Assembly (NCBI GenBank): GCA_030549495.1
Contig: JAUIRK010000948.1
Span: 18,659 to 82,658, forward strand
DNA from: Nectonema munidae
Taxonomy: Eukaryota; Nematomorpha; Nectonematoida; Nectonematidae
Length of the DNA stretch: 64,000 nt
Reading direction: 5' to 3'
Below are positions 1 to 12,075 of this stretch, piece by piece (positions within the stretch are counted from its first letter, which is position 1; each line of letters begins with the position of its first letter). The notes under the pieces are model-generated. The model saw nothing but the letters and a program-made list of their open reading frames with translations, did not search any database and had not been told where the DNA came from. A program made the translations under genes and the position numbers.

Positions 1-656
1 ATTATTAAATTATTAATATAAATAATTTTAAACAAATGAATTTTTTCGTGACACACAAAGCTGTTTTGATAAAATTGGGTTTAAACTTGACTAATTGTAA
101 CGTTAAATATTTATAAAATCTTATTGTATAGGCGTAATTTCATTCAGGCAAACGAGAACTTCAATAAAACTGTTTTTCAATTTTCATAATTCTACTGCTG
201 AAAACAAAATCAAGACTATGAACAAAATATAAGTAAGCTTCACTAAGAGGATTATTGAAAAATTCTAGAATAATCGGATGTCGGAATTACATATTATTAT
301 AGTGTTTTTTCATCTTGACATAGTTATGTATATTTTTTTTATATTTACATGACATACTAACTAATCAATGTACTGTACATATATAATAAATATATTTTAT
401 TATTTATTTATCGTGTGTGAAATCTTTGAAGCGGCTCATTCTGTTTTGAATTCACACGTTTTTTTGGTTATTATAAAAAAAATGAAGTTTGAAACCATAT
501 CAAAATGTAGTTACTAGACTTACGTGCCTTATATTTAATATTTTCACATATGTAATTTAGATTTTTTTTAATAAATATCTTTTTTTTCTATAAAAAATAA
601 TAAGATAAGAAAATTAAGTTTAAAACTAAAAATGTCATAATTCTAGTTTTTTTTAT
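1..656. other. A+T-rich noncoding DNA, nothing recognised
   Basis: Very A+T-rich sequence with short homopolymer and TA runs. No reading frame, repeat boundary or RNA gene could be supported here. Confidence 0.6.
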
Positions 657-757
657 GGAAGCTAAAATCGGGACAAATGGTGTCCCCTAGTTGTGCATTC
701 GGGACGCGGGACAAAATAATATAAATCCGGACAAGTCCCGAAAAATCGGGACGTCTG
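657..757 (-). mobile_element. hAT-type transposon end fragment (GGGAC-rich)
   Basis: A short G+C-rich patch with repeated GGGAC and its complement, ending in CGGGACGTCTG. Read from the other strand this begins CAGACGTCCCG, a hAT-like terminus (CAG start). No matching opposite terminus was found, so this is treated as one end only. Confidence 0.4.
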
Positions 758-1089
758 GCAACCATACTATAAGCACATGACCAACCAGAATTTACAGAGA
801 TATATTTTCATGTTATAATACAATGGATATCAGATTATTCCGAACTATAATACTTATTTTATCAAATTTCCCATCCATTGATCTCATACCTTTAAAAAAT
901 ATTGAATACCATATTAGAGAATTGAAATAATTATTTTGTAAGTTATAGAATACGATGGACTGAATTCTAATTGTTATTAATAAAATAGAAAGTAGTTACA
1001 TTGATTTTGTAAATGCCAAGACACAATTTTGTACAATATGTATATGACAAAACAGGGTAGGCAATTTTTTATTTTGTGAAACTAAAGAG
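758..1089. other. noncoding DNA, nothing recognised
   Basis: A+T-rich stretch between two hAT-related pieces. No supported gene or repeat. Confidence 0.5.
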
Positions 1090-1526
1090 CAGTGGCGTAA
1101 CCATGAGAATTGCCGCTCGGGCGGGTCATAAATTTGACGCCTCTTTTTATTTAAAAAGGTTAAAAACGCATAAAACTTTATTTATTTATAAATTAGTTTT
1201 ATATAAATGCTTATAATAGAAAATAATGCTTTAATATGAAAATAAAAAAAACTTAAAAATTTATTTAATTACATACAAATATTCATTTTCAACTTTTTAT
1301 AGATGAACTTTTCTAGCTTTTTTGTTAGCAAACTCTTCAATAACTTCGTCAAAAACTCTTTTCGGGTCTCAGATTTGTTGTGTATGCATGTTTTTTTGTG
1401 TTTGTCAAATGAAAATCTCTTATAACACAAACTGTCATAAAGATTTTAACATCATATTGATTGCAATATAAGTGATTTCAAAATATGCCGCCCGGGGCGG
1501 ACCGCCCCCACCTAGTTACGCCACTG
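1090..1526. mobile_element. non-autonomous hAT element (MITE), 437 bp
   Basis: Both ends carry CAGTGGCGTAAC in inverted orientation (start of the element, and GTTACGCCACTG at its end). Just inside both ends lies a G+C-rich stretch (CCGCTCGGGCGG on the left, CCGCCCGGGGCGG on the right). The flanking 8 bases, CTAAAGAG and CTCAGGAG, match at 6 of 8 positions and are likely the 8-bp target duplication expected for hAT elements. The interior is A+T-rich and has no transposase. Confidence 0.75.
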
Positions 1527-2600
1527 CTCAGGAGTAGAAGAACTGCAAGAGAAACATTTAACAAAGTGATAACTTTTTTTTACAGTAGATGGTATGGGAT
1601 CATACATATATGACGTCCCCTATAGGGGAGGAGGTATATTAGTTTATAACAGCATTTGGGGATTTTGATTTTTCAAATGTTTTCGAAAATCAATAAAGAT
1701 ACATTTCCACATTCGAGATAATCAACGGTACCGATTTTTATAGGCCTTAACATCTAATCATCCAAAAACGTGTTCAAAGGAAACAAGCAGCTGGGTATGG
1801 TTCTAATGATTTTTATATGTAAAATGATTACTACTAATGATAAAATCTCTTATGTAAAAAATACGAAACGTAAATGTATAGCAAACAGATGTAAGTAAGA
1901 CGTAAATGCATAAGACACAGCAACTGTTTAACAGTCAATGGTAGTGAGTAATTCTAGTCTAGTATAGTGAGTAAGGTCAATGGTAGTGAGTAATTCTGAG
2001 TATCTTTATGAAACGGTAATTCACATTGGAACCACTGGCGGCCCATTTGAAGAAGTTTTACTATATTATTTTCCAAATAAGCAACGGAGAATACGAATTA
2101 TTATTTTAAGGCGTCATATGTTTGCACTGTCGTATAGGGGACCAGAGGGTTGTGGAGTCTTTAGGGGTCCCGGTGAAGTCAGAGGGTGGGGGGGCACCTT
2201 TTGAGAAAACAATAGTTACACGTTTTGAACATTACGCGCCATACGTATTTGAAGTAGCTGTCTAACATTTTATTATTTGTATTAGACTCTAATGTAACTG
2301 CTATTGCGTGTTTGTGGGGAAATAGTAGCAGCTTCTGCTTACATCACATGATTTTGAAGACATGTCATGTCACTTTTTCTTCAGTTTATGAAAACGGTCC
2401 CTAAAATTAATATTAACGCAGCAAATTTTTATTATCATTGGCTTATTTTTATCCATTTATTCATTTACTATTTAGTTTTTAAAAATGATTTTACTGTGTT
2501 GGTGATTTTTTTAAAGTGACTTTACTGTGTTGGAGAATTTGAATGATACATTATTATTAAAAAGTGAAAGCCCTCATATTCGAATTAAAAAAATTTTTTT
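1527..2600. other. noncoding DNA with a short direct repeat
   Basis: No gene is supported. A 20-22 bp direct repeat, GTCAATGGTAGTGAGTAATT, occurs near 1936 and again near 1977. A G-rich patch at 2110-2205 includes CAGAGGGTGGGGGGG; it could be the left terminus of the hAT transposon that follows, because that element's right end read inwards is CAGGGGTGGGAAT. The 74-codon open frame over this patch has no recognisable product. Confidence 0.4.
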
Positions 2601-2629
2601 TGGTCACCCTCTATAATGAAGCGGCAAAA

Positions 2630-4927
2630 AACACTTCTTAGGTTTTTCTCAAAGAGACAAAGACAGTGATTGAGATCAGCATTGCATTTCTGATTTTCAA
2701 ATGAAATGTAAAAATATAGAAGAGCCCATGGTTGCCATTGAAGAAAGAAAAAGCAGAAAACTGCTCAGCATGGGAGCAAAAATTACCGCCCTGGTGATTT
2801 TCAAGCTTCGTATGCCAGGGAATTTGCTGATTGGATTGCAATTAAAAGAGATACCAATAATCAAGTATTAGAAGTGGCATGTAACTGGTGCTGTAGTTTC
2901 AAGAAACATGCAGACGCATCATTAAAATTTGTTTTGGGCTATAATGATTAATTCCAAAAAGAAAGTTCATGAAAGAAGTGTGTCCCAGAGAAACTGAACG
3001 TTTCTGAAATATAATTATACAAGGCCCAGAAGAATCCAGAAGACACACCACTGGCTAAGTTTATGTTGAAAATGGGCATGGAAGAGATGGAAAACCTCAA
3101 AAAACTTTTCATTACTGCACATTTCATTGCCTATTGGAATAAGCCATACAGTGATTTTGAGAAGCAAATTGAACTTATCAGGAAATTGGGAATTCCAGTG
3201 AAAGAAAAATATATGAACAGGACAATGTGGACAGAATTTATTCATAGAATCGTTTCTTCCACTCGAAAGAAACTTATGGAAGACATTTCAAAGTCTCATT
3301 GTGTTAGCCTCCTACTTGATGGTTCCACTGACATTTCAGCATCTGTTATTGTGTATATGCGCTACATTACTGATAGGACTGTTGCAGAGTCTTATGTAGG
3401 TCTAGAGTAGTTACCCAATGAAACTGCTGATGGCTATATTACAGCTTTGAATTCTCCCTCAAAACGACTGGGAATAAAACTATTTGACAAGGGAAAATTA
3501 GTAGGTGTTGCAACCGATGGAGTAAGAACAATGTTGTGCTGTCTTGGTGGTGTTGCTGCTAAATTAACAAAAGATATTCCCCATTTGGTTATTATTCATT
3601 GTGTGACTCATAGATTCTAACTGGTAGTCCTGGGTTCTTCGAAAGCTGTACCATTTATGCAACAACTTGAGACGACTCTCAGAGGATTGTATATCTATTT
3701 TCATTCTTCACCAAAGCGCTCATCCCAGCTAAAAGAAGTTGCATCATCTTTAGAAATGCAGTTGCTAAAACTAAGAGACATCAATGCTGTGAGATTGGTT
3801 GCCAGCAAAGAAGAGGCACTTCAAGCATTTTTGAAAAGTTGGTAAGCTTTGGTCTTTCAGTTGCAGAACAACTCTAATGTGAGAACTTCTGATGCTCAAA
3901 AATCAAAAGGACTGCTTAAATCCATTTGTGATTTTAAGTTTTTAAAGTACTGTCATTTTCTTTATGATTTTCTGACAGTCCTACGCCCACTTTCTGCTAC
4001 ATTTCAAAGAGAAACCCTAATGTCAGAAATCAAACCATCAGTGAACCATGCTACAAACTGGAGCATAACCCAGGAGAGATTGAAAGTCTTTTTTTGTCTG
4101 AATTGTCTCCCACTGGTGTCTTCAGAGAAGTCCAGTTGGGTAGAAGCAGAGGAAACAAGCTACTAAAAGGATAGAAGAATTACCCTTTCTGATGGGAAAG
4201 CTTCTCTGAAGAGCGATTCAAGACCATGGATGCAACAGTAGCACAGAATATATCCATATTTTTTACAATGGGATGGCCAGAGGGGAAGAAAGTGTCCGAT
4301 TTTGGGGATGCTAAGCTTGAGCAACTGGTGCAGCATTTCAAGGAGGCCCTATCTAACATGGAAGTTCCAACTGCTTTCTTTGCAAAGGAAATGCTGCTTG
4401 ATGAGTGGTTTAGATTGAAGATCCTGGGAAAAGATCAGTCCTTCCCCCACCTTTGAAACAGGCTATGCTACGCCCTGAAAGATTCCCAGTGTTATTCAAA
4501 CAGATGCCAATTTTGGTTTTACCAAGTTCATCTGCTAGTTGCGAAAGGAGGTTCAGCAGAATGAACTGCATCAAAACAGACCTCAGATCAAGACTGACAA
4601 CAACCAACCTTTATTCCCCCTTGCTTGTCCGGCTCAGTGTTGCTTCCGTTAAGGATTTTATCCAAATAAAAGTATTAAACTATGGCATTCATCACATGGG
4701 CAGAAACTTGTACATATGTGAATTAAAATAACCTCCACTATTTTTCTATGTAAACAATGTTTACTAAACATCTTAGGTAAGAATAAATTGCATATTTCAT
4801 TTCTAAAGTAATTGCATTTTAATTATTTTAATACATTTGGCGTATAAATGATGTATTGCAAAGTTTATATCTACGTACTACTAAAAATTCCTATGTGCTA
4901 CCAAACTAAAAAAAATTCCCACCCCTG
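2630..4927 (+). mobile_element. decayed autonomous hAT transposon (ZNF862/ZMYM6-like transposase)
   Basis: Broken pieces of one hAT transposase follow each other on the plus strand. In order they are: an N-terminal piece with FADWIAIKRD (about 2815); a stretch with LLLDGSTDIS (3310); the hAT core LVGVATDG followed by IIHCVTHRF (3500-3620), where family members carry the second catalytic Asp and a C..H motif; and a C-terminal dimerisation region with SSSASCERRFSRMN (4525-4570). Several in-frame stops and frame changes separate the pieces, so this copy is dead. The right terminus reads CCCACCCCTG at 4918-4927, a typical hAT end. The left end is uncertain and may lie near 2178. Related sequences include host genes domesticated from hAT, but the decay here argues for a plain transposon fossil. 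Confidence 0.85.
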
Positions 4928-6467
4928 GATTAACATAAAAACCCTATAATATTTTTTTTGCATATTTTTTATACGTATTCATAAAATACGTTTTTTATAG
5001 GAGTATATATACTAATATAAGTTTTTATTGGATTTACCTTGAACTAAACTTGGTTTTTAAAATTGTCCTTTTTTTGTTTGCAATTGTTAAAATGTCCCGT
5101 TTTTGTCACAATAAAATATGATGAACTTAGTAGTAAGGGTGAGCATTAGTACTGATTTGTCATATAAAAAACTAATTTATTAAGCAAAATTTAAAAACAA
5201 CAAATTTTATATTCAATGTTAAATAACACATTCATTTTAAAAGGAGTGCGTAGGTGTTGCAACTTCTTGTGCGCCATAAAATGGAGGCGTTGAAAGTTTT
5301 TTTGCTTTTTACTTTATTGAATTCCTGTATTAACAAAAAACGCTCAATTATGCACTTCATCAATCTTAATTCTGGAAAGATGGTATTTTAAAAAACTCTT
5401 AATTGTCATTGGCTGGAAGAAGAATTATAACGCATATGCTTAGCATATAATGTTATCATGCAAATTTAATTCATCCAGCATGTATTCCAAAAGTTTAGCT
5501 ATAGCAACAAAATGTCTATTTGCTCCTCCCATTTACAATTTTAGTGTGGCAAATAGAGAAAGAATATACTCAAATCTTGAGAAAGCTCTGCTTATTTGAT
5601 TATTTTTTCCTTCACTGTTGAAGCATTGAGGCCTTCATCATAAAAATGACATCTTTGAAGTTATTCTATGAACTATTTTCCATATAACACGTATAAAAAT
5701 GAAGATTTTGGACGAAAATTCAAAAAATTAAGATTAGCTATCTATATTGGATGAAGCTACAATTTGTAAGTCGATAATGGTTCTCAATTTTAAAACATCC
5801 CGATTATTATTATTTGCTTATAAATCTATGAAAAAATTAGTGAACTTTGTTAATCTATATTCTGAAAGGAAAATCGATAAATATTTAATTAAACTGCCCA
5901 TCCTTGAAATCATCACATAAGGCATACAGTCGATACAAACTACCGGCTTGTCCAAGACCCAAAGTGAATGCCCATGTCTTTTGTTCTTAAGCTATTTTAA
6001 AAAATTATATAGAAGAAATGGCTGGATCAAAAAATTGAATTGTTGCAATCTCACTAACGATACGTATAAAGCTGTAGCATTTCATATTTAGTTGCTAAGC
6101 CCCTTACTTTATAACGCGGTAAGTAGGGTCTAAGTCCTAAACCCGGTTTATAAATTTGTTGTGCGTATTTTACCGTGTTTAATTTTATCCCACGTATAAA
6201 TACACAAATAAAATAAGTTAAAAAAATTTCAAGATTATTCCATCTTTAGCGCCTTTAAGTTTAAGTTAGACTATATTTAAAAATGGGAGCCAAGATCTTT
6301 CCGCGTTATATTGGAGCGTGTTATAAAGGATATATAGTGTATTTACTTATTTTCTACATCTGAAGAATAATAATAAAGGTTTAGTGCTTATATCAAGACG
6401 CTAATCTTTATATCATATGCGAAAATTTTGTATTAGCAACTTGCATTTATTTGCCATTGTTTTTAAG
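4928..6467. other. intergenic DNA upstream of SmD2
   Basis: A+T-rich noncoding sequence. The 5' end of the SmD2 transcript should lie here, because the first recognised SmD2 exon starts with a splice-acceptor-like sequence. No promoter element or upstream exon could be assigned with confidence. Confidence 0.4.
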
Positions 6468-7812
6468 ATCTAAATCAAAATCTGAGATGACAGAAGAAGA
6501 GCTTGATAAGTTGGAGCAGGAGGAAATTGAGACGGGGCCTTTGTCTGTTCTTCACAACTCAGTCAAAAATAATACGCAAGTTCTAATCAATTGTCGAAAT
6601 AACAAAAAATTATTTGGCCAAGTTAAAGCTTTTGATCGGTAAGATTATTTATTTTTATTTTTGTACGTAGTTATCTAACCTTACCTGGGCTGGGCGAGTA
6701 GCTTTTTCTTAAAATTTATCCGTGAAATTTTTTTATTTTTTTTTTATAATTTTTCCCTCAATAACTTACTGACGTCATTGTTTTTCACTTCAAGTACCAC
6801 GCTCCATTTAAAAAAATTATTTTTTTTACTTTTTTTTAGAAAAAAAAAGTAACTTAGGGTATCAAGGTGGAGATTCTGCAGCCGTTTAAGTTGGAATAAT
6901 TTTTTCCTTCTGAACATATTGTTGTGAATCAGTATTGAACCAAATTTAAAACTCTCTGCGAATTCAACTAATAAGTAAACATTTGGGTTATCAATTGATG
7001 AACCGATATGATATAGCCTGAAATCAAAGGTCATCTTAAAAAAAACAAGCAGTAAGATCATAATTGTAATAATATTTTTGTCTATGTAATTTAGTTAAAT
7101 AAAAAAAATTAATTTTTGTTTTTAGTAGCAATTTGGTAAAATAAATTATAAGGCCATTTAGGCATAATGGCATAATCTAAAGGCCTTTAAACAAAAAAGA
7201 ATACCCACCTCTGCACTAGACTGTACTTGTGCCAAATATCAAAACATTATCCATATATTTCTATGGATATAAGGTATTGTTTTACCACGGGACTACTTAT
7301 CTCCTCCCCTCTGCCCTAGCCATGGCGAATGGGAAAATCGCTGAGCCTAAATAGGGATTACTCATTGCAGACTACATATATAAGTAGTATTTGATCACGC
7401 TATAGCTATATGATATATACATATATCATTTTTACTTCTAAATTATCTTTTTTTAATTCCAAATTGTCTTTTCAATTCTAAACACTCTTTCTAAAATGCA
7501 AAATAAAATTGAAAAAAGACAATTTAGAAGTAAAAATGGTATATATATATATAGTGATGGAAATTTTTAAAATTTTACGTCACAAAAAGCGCATTTGTAT
7601 TGAAATATCTACTTTTTCAATTTGTTTTTTAAAGGCATTTTAATATGATTCTTGAAAATGTGAAGGAGATGTGGAGTGAAAGGCCGAAGACTTCCAAGGG
7701 AAAAAAAGGCGCTAAAGTCGTGAATAAAGAGCGCTTCATTTCCAAACTATTTCTACGTGGAGATTCTGTAATCATAGTTCTCAAAAACCCGGTAGCTCTG
7801 ATCTCGACCTAA
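6468..7812 (+). CDS. SNRPD2: small nuclear ribonucleoprotein Sm D2 (two recognised exons)
   Basis: Core Sm protein of the heptameric ring on the U1, U2, U4 and U5 snRNAs. The exon 6468-6638 encodes [14 protein letters not shown] and the Sm1 motif ([25 protein letters not shown]). A CG|GTAAGA donor at 6639 is joined in frame to an AAAG acceptor at 7633-7634. The second exon, 7635-7812, encodes [13 protein letters not shown] and the Sm2 motif [15 protein letters not shown] and ends at TAA. The reading frame is unbroken. The intron is 996 bp and contains a foldback MITE. The start is unresolved: the first in-frame ATG is at 6487, after residues that align with the usual N-terminus, and TTTTTAAG before 6468 looks like an acceptor, so a short upstream exon with the ATG is likely. 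Several usually invariant positions differ (Q for R in GRVKAFDR, F for C in RHCNM), so a diverged paralogue is possible. Confidence 0.93.
7427..7538. mobile_element. foldback MITE in the SmD2 intron
   Basis: The ends are inverted copies of about 25 bp: ATTTTTACTTCTAAATT on the left and AATTTAGAAGTAAAAAT on the right, with TA-rich flanks. The middle matches part of a second copy at 11879-12072 in inverted orientation (an AGAAAGAGTGTTTAGAATT-like core). There is no coding capacity. The TA-rich flanks suggest a Tc1/mariner-type or similar mobiliser, which is inference. Confidence 0.65.
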
Positions 7813-9017
7813 CTCCATTCCACTCATTTGCTCGCAATCGAACTTATACATTTCCTGATTTTTAATAAATCTCTTTTTCTAATTTTGATATCATTCTTGC
7901 AGTGTTTTACCTATAATACTTTAAAAGCGTATAAACAAGTCCACGTTTTTATATTAGAAATTATAAGTTTTTATTAATATTCTATCTTTATATACTAATA
8001 GGTTAACCTGTTTACGATTCGGTTCAGGCCTCTTTAAAACGGGTCCTAGTGCTTCGGTTTGGCTCGGTAATTAACCTCTGTGGTTTATTTAATATCTGAG
8101 AAAAAGAGGACCGCACTTTACGTCCCCATCACTTGATTGGACAAATTTAGTCCATCACTAATAGGGTTAATAAGCAAACCATTGGTGATTATTTCGCGCG
8201 TCAGTAAATTAGCTTTCACAGGTGACTTAACGCCAAACATTTTTTCTCATTATTTTTAAATAAACCTACCTATCCATACACAGCAAATCGTATATACTCA
8301 ATTTGTTTCTCAAAATATTTTAGTCACTCAAGATTTAAATTGCGGTTATTATTTAACTTTCTTTAATTTGTGATCAGTTATTTTTTTTATGATTTTTGAA
8401 TAATTTTCGTTTGATTCAGCGAATCGACCTTTCTCTATTTCATCACGACGGTATTTTTGTCTATATATATATGCGCGTAGTGAATACTAAATTTTAATGT
8501 GGCTAAAATAGTTATATATTTGGTTAATTCGACACTACATTGACTTTTATATATTTAAGCCCAATAGATAAAATAATTTTCTCCCTTGATATAAAAATGA
8601 TTTTATCAATCTCATGAATACGGATGGGACTAAATTTCTACTCAAGCCAAGCTGAAATCATGTTCTCTAAAAGCTCATAAAATTTAAATTTATAAATTTT
8701 TACTCATTAAATTTTTTAATATTAACCCTGTAGATAGGTTAATTAATTTAATGATAAATAATTAATTCAGCAATAAGAATTTTATAAAAATTATTGTAAA
8801 ATGACATGGTGAAAAATATTACTGGGGCTTAGGGTGCTTATGAAAAATGAATGTTGACATTTTCATTTGCACAACCTGTCAATCAGTGAGTTTTACGTTC
8901 AAAATCCTTGTGTTAAAATATTTTTTATCCTGGTGAATTTCTTGAACTTGCGCAAGCTTTGTAAAGTGACATAAAATTGCGAAAAACTTGTTTTTGCTCT
9001 TCTTTCAAATCTATTGA
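7813..9017. other. intergenic DNA with one repeat-end fragment
   Basis: Mostly A+T-rich noncoding DNA after SmD2. At about 8119-8168 it contains TTTACGTCCCCATCAC and then TCACTAATAGGGTTAA. The latter matches the 3' end of the composite repeat copies at 14.75 kb and 30.02 kb, so a short end fragment of that family is present. Nothing else is supported. Confidence 0.5.
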
Positions 9018-9285
9018 AAGTGTCAAAAATAAAATGGGCCTGACAAAAAAAGAAAGGAAATCAAGGTAGGGCAAAGTGAAGAAAATCTAAACGTATTAAT
9101 ATTTTATTCATACAAATAAATAAAGCGATGTGCAGATAATAAAAAAAAATATACATATAAATTGTCGATGCTGAATAAAAAACCTAGTGATCAGAGTTTG
9201 TCTTATTACACCTAAGTATTATGGGTCGTGATGCAAACTGTGGTTCTTGCTATGGGTCGCAGTAAAAAAAGTTTTAAAAACGCTG
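9018..9285 (-). mobile_element. hAT-type MITE, second copy (inverted, one end eroded)
   Basis: This stretch is the reverse complement of most of the element at 50184-50480. Shared landmarks are CAAACTGTGGTTCTTGCTATGGGTCGC, seen here in shorter pieces (CAAACTGTGGTTCTTGC, TATGGGTCGCAG), AAAGCGATGTGCAGAT and the terminal AAAACGCTG. The end at 9285 is clear; the other end has diverged, and GTCAAAAATAAAATGGG is the first well-matched part. Confidence 0.8.
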
Positions 9286-9341
9286 ATCTAGAGCCCTTGT
9301 TTTGATCGTTTAAATCATATATTTAGGTATTTATTCTTGTA

Positions 9342-9605
9342 TTATAGCCACTTATAACTTTTTAACCAGTTAGTTTTTTGCATTCTAGGCATGGTTATTG
9401 TTCCCAAAGAGTCCGGGTCAACCAGTTTCCTGCAACAACTACGCCATTTCATTCTTTCTTTAGCATCACTTCGCACAAGCTTTCTTTTTTCCATATCGTG
9501 GTGAATCACTTCATTCCATGCTTTCTTTGGGCTTTCTCTCTTCATCTTTCCATCAATCAATTCATCTTTGATTGAAGTAAACACTCTTCTAAAAAAAGTG
9601 CTCAA
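9342..9605 (-). mobile_element. LINE 3' fragment (end of reverse transcriptase ORF)
   Basis: The minus strand encodes an 87-residue C-terminal piece typical of non-LTR retrotransposon ORF2 ends. It contains RESPKKAWNEVIHHDMEK, equivalent to the common RGRPKKTW.EVV..DM motif, and SDAKERMKWR, equivalent to DA.DR.KWR, before a stop. The rest of the element is absent. It abuts the transposase fragment that starts at about 9607 on the other strand, so one inserted into or recombined with the other. Confidence 0.75.
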
Positions 9606-9606
9606 G

Positions 9607-11515
9607 ATTTAGCAAGACTTGGAAGACCTTTTTGACATAGCTCACGCTAATGCTATGAACCTTATAACAATCGACGAGCATAGAGAGTTTCTTGTTTTCC
9701 AACGTGAAAAGGGGCGTCCAGGAAAGATAGGAAGCCTCGACTTTAAGACTGCAAGGACTTTCCCAAAAAATTTAAAAAAACGTAAAGAAAAAGAGTTGAA
9801 GAGGGAACATAAAACAATTTAGGAGATGCTCGCAGTTTCTGAAACAACCAGCCTCAAATCTTTCTCTTCTTCCTGCTCTTCGAGCTCTACTGAATCCAGC
9901 CCCAATACACAATCATCTTTTTCGCTTAACCCATCTACTTCTGATTCCCAACCTCAGAAAAGTAAGCGTGGGACACATTCAGTTTCATCTGAAGTAGCTG
10001 AGGCCTTGGATAGAGCTCTTCTTAGCGATCGTGCTGCAAGTCGTGTTACATTTGCCAAGCAATTTGGACAAGACATCAATAATCTTTCTCTTAGTCCAAG
10101 TACCATTCCGTCCACTCGTGTTAAGCATAGAAAGCAACATAAGGAAGAAATAAAGCAAAGCTTTAAGATCGGCACTCCCCTGATAGTTCACTGGGATTAC
10201 GAGCTGATGCTGAATCTAACTGGAAAAGTTAGAATTGACAGACTGTCAATTTTGTCACTGGAAATGGCATTTCAAAAATTCTTGCAATTCCAATGCTAAA
10301 AACATCAAAAGCGGAAGAAACAACCGAGGCCATTTTTTCAACTTTAAAAGAATGGAATCTGAGTGGGCATGTTAAAGGAATGTGTTTTGACACTACATCT
10401 GTTAATACTGGAGACCGTAATGGAGTGTGTATTTTTATTGAAAAGATGCTTGATAAACAACTTCTTTATTTTGCTTTTCGACACCATATTTTAGAACTTG
10501 TTTTGGAATCAGTTTACTCTTCTTCGGTTCATGAGGAATCCCGTGGGCCTGACATCACATTGTTTTAAACGTTCCGAAACTCCTGGCCTCATTTTAATTT
10601 AGCAGACAGAGTACATCACTGCAGCTGATGACAGAAGCACAGTCAACGATATCAAGCCATAGATTATTACATCTATTAATTCAGTATGCCTAAGACCTCC
10701 TAAAACAGAGCCATCCCCGAGACGACTACAAACAACTTCTTCAACTAACGATCATATTTCTTGGAGAAGTTCCTTATGGCCATAAAGTTCCCAGATTCAT
10801 GACACCCGGTGTTGTTCATAGAGCACGCTGGATGGCCCGTGAAATTTATTGTTTTAAGATCTGCATGTTTCAAAAGCAGTTCTTAAATTTTCTCACAAAA
10901 TTTGAGTCATCAAGCAGAAGTGCATGTTGCATAGAATGCCAAAATTACAGAGATCAAGCAGGCTTGTCTTTTTGTTGCTAAGCACTATATTAGGGCTTGG
11001 TTTGACGCTCGAAATGCTGCTTCTGCTCCAAAGAATGATCTTGAGCTACTTCAAACCCTTAAGTCCTCAAATCAAACTGCTTACAATAAAATGAGAAGTC
11101 ATTTGTGGTACCTAAGTGAAGTCAACGTTCGTCTTGCACTCTTTGATGACAGATTAGATTCTTCAGAAAAGATTGCCATTGTGATAAACATGAATAACGT
11201 AGAGGGCTCAGTGGATTCACCCCGAAAAATCTGGCTTCCCAACCGAGATGGAAAGAAACTGTCTGACCTTTGTTCCACCCAAACTAAGAATCTTTTCTCT
11301 TCTTAAACTCTCAGAAGAAACCTTTTATTCATACGTTGAAAGCAAAACAGAGAGTTGACTCTTGTAGTAAATGAGGCAGCAGAAAGAGGTGTCGCTCTGA
11401 TTCAAGATTTCACGAAAGCTGGTAGAACAAGAGACGAGGCTCAAGTTCAGTTTTCATGTAATGGAGGAAAACAGATTGAAATACCCAAAGGCCTAAAAAA
11501 AACTCTAATTTTATA
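9607..11515 (+). mobile_element. decayed hAT-like transposase, unnamed lineage, copy 1
   Basis: Pieces in order: DLFDIAHANAMNLI with REFLVFQREKGRPG (9619-9800); a Ser-rich stretch; LVHWDYEL-like residues (about 10180); GMCFDTTSVNTGDRNG (10379-10425) followed by FAFRHHILELVLES (10470-10515); VVHRARWMARE (10810); and a C-terminal part with NEAAERGVALIQDF (about 11370-11412). The FDTT..NTG plus RHH.LE pairing parallels the Asp and C..H core of hAT transposases. Interruptions by stops and frame changes are frequent, and the N-terminal part seen in copy 2 (43140-45480) is missing. I recognise the family as a repeated invertebrate transposase but cannot assign a published name. Confidence 0.75.
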
Positions 11516-11878
11516 AAGGCAAATCATGTATCCTAAAGCATCATTTCATTAAAAAATTTTTTTATACTTTTTGATGAGTATTTCTTGAAATAGTTTTTAT
11601 CAAAGAAGTTTTTCATTTTAATTTAGCTAAAATACCCTTATAAAGAGTGTTTGAGCGCCTCGCGCAAGTACTAAATTTTATTTAATCTCAATAAAACTTA
11701 AAATATCTTATTTTTATATGTAACCTCATTATTTAAAGGGTTGTGCAAGTTTCTATTGAAGACTTGAATTTTTACTATAGCAGCAAAAATCACCCTACTG
11801 GGGCTACTCTAATTAAATCGAGCACTTTTGTCCCTCCTTGGTTTGATTCTTTTTCTTATTGTATCCTTCCCTTTGTTT
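11516..11878. other. noncoding DNA, nothing recognised
   Basis: A+T-rich sequence between a transposase fossil and a foldback MITE. No gene or repeat boundary is supported. Confidence 0.5.
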
Positions 11879-12072
11879 ACTAATGACAGCTTTAAATTGT
11901 CTTTTTGTAGTTTGAAATCGTCTTTTTTTTATGTTCTAAATCTAAATTGTCTTTTTTCAATTCTAATTTTTCTTTTTAAGTCCTAAATTGTCTTTTTTCA
12001 AGTTTATTTTGTATTTTAGAAAGAGCGTTTAGAATTTTAAAACTTAAAAAAGACAATTTAGAAGTAAAAATG
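11879..12072. mobile_element. foldback MITE copy 2, with internal AAATTGTCTTTTT repeats
   Basis: The right end, AATTTAGAAGTAAAAATGG, is identical to the right end of the SmD2 intronic MITE, and the core TTTTAGAAAGAGCGTTTAGAATT is shared in inverted orientation. The left half has several irregular copies of AAATTGTCTTTTT, so this copy has internally expanded. It directly abuts the left end of the composite repeat at 12076. Confidence 0.6.
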
Positions 12073-12075
12073 GTA

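Noticed and set aside
6451-6467. SmD2 start at TTG 6451
   Set aside because: The frame is open there, but the start would be non-ATG, and TTTTTAAG at 6460-6467 reads better as a splice acceptor.
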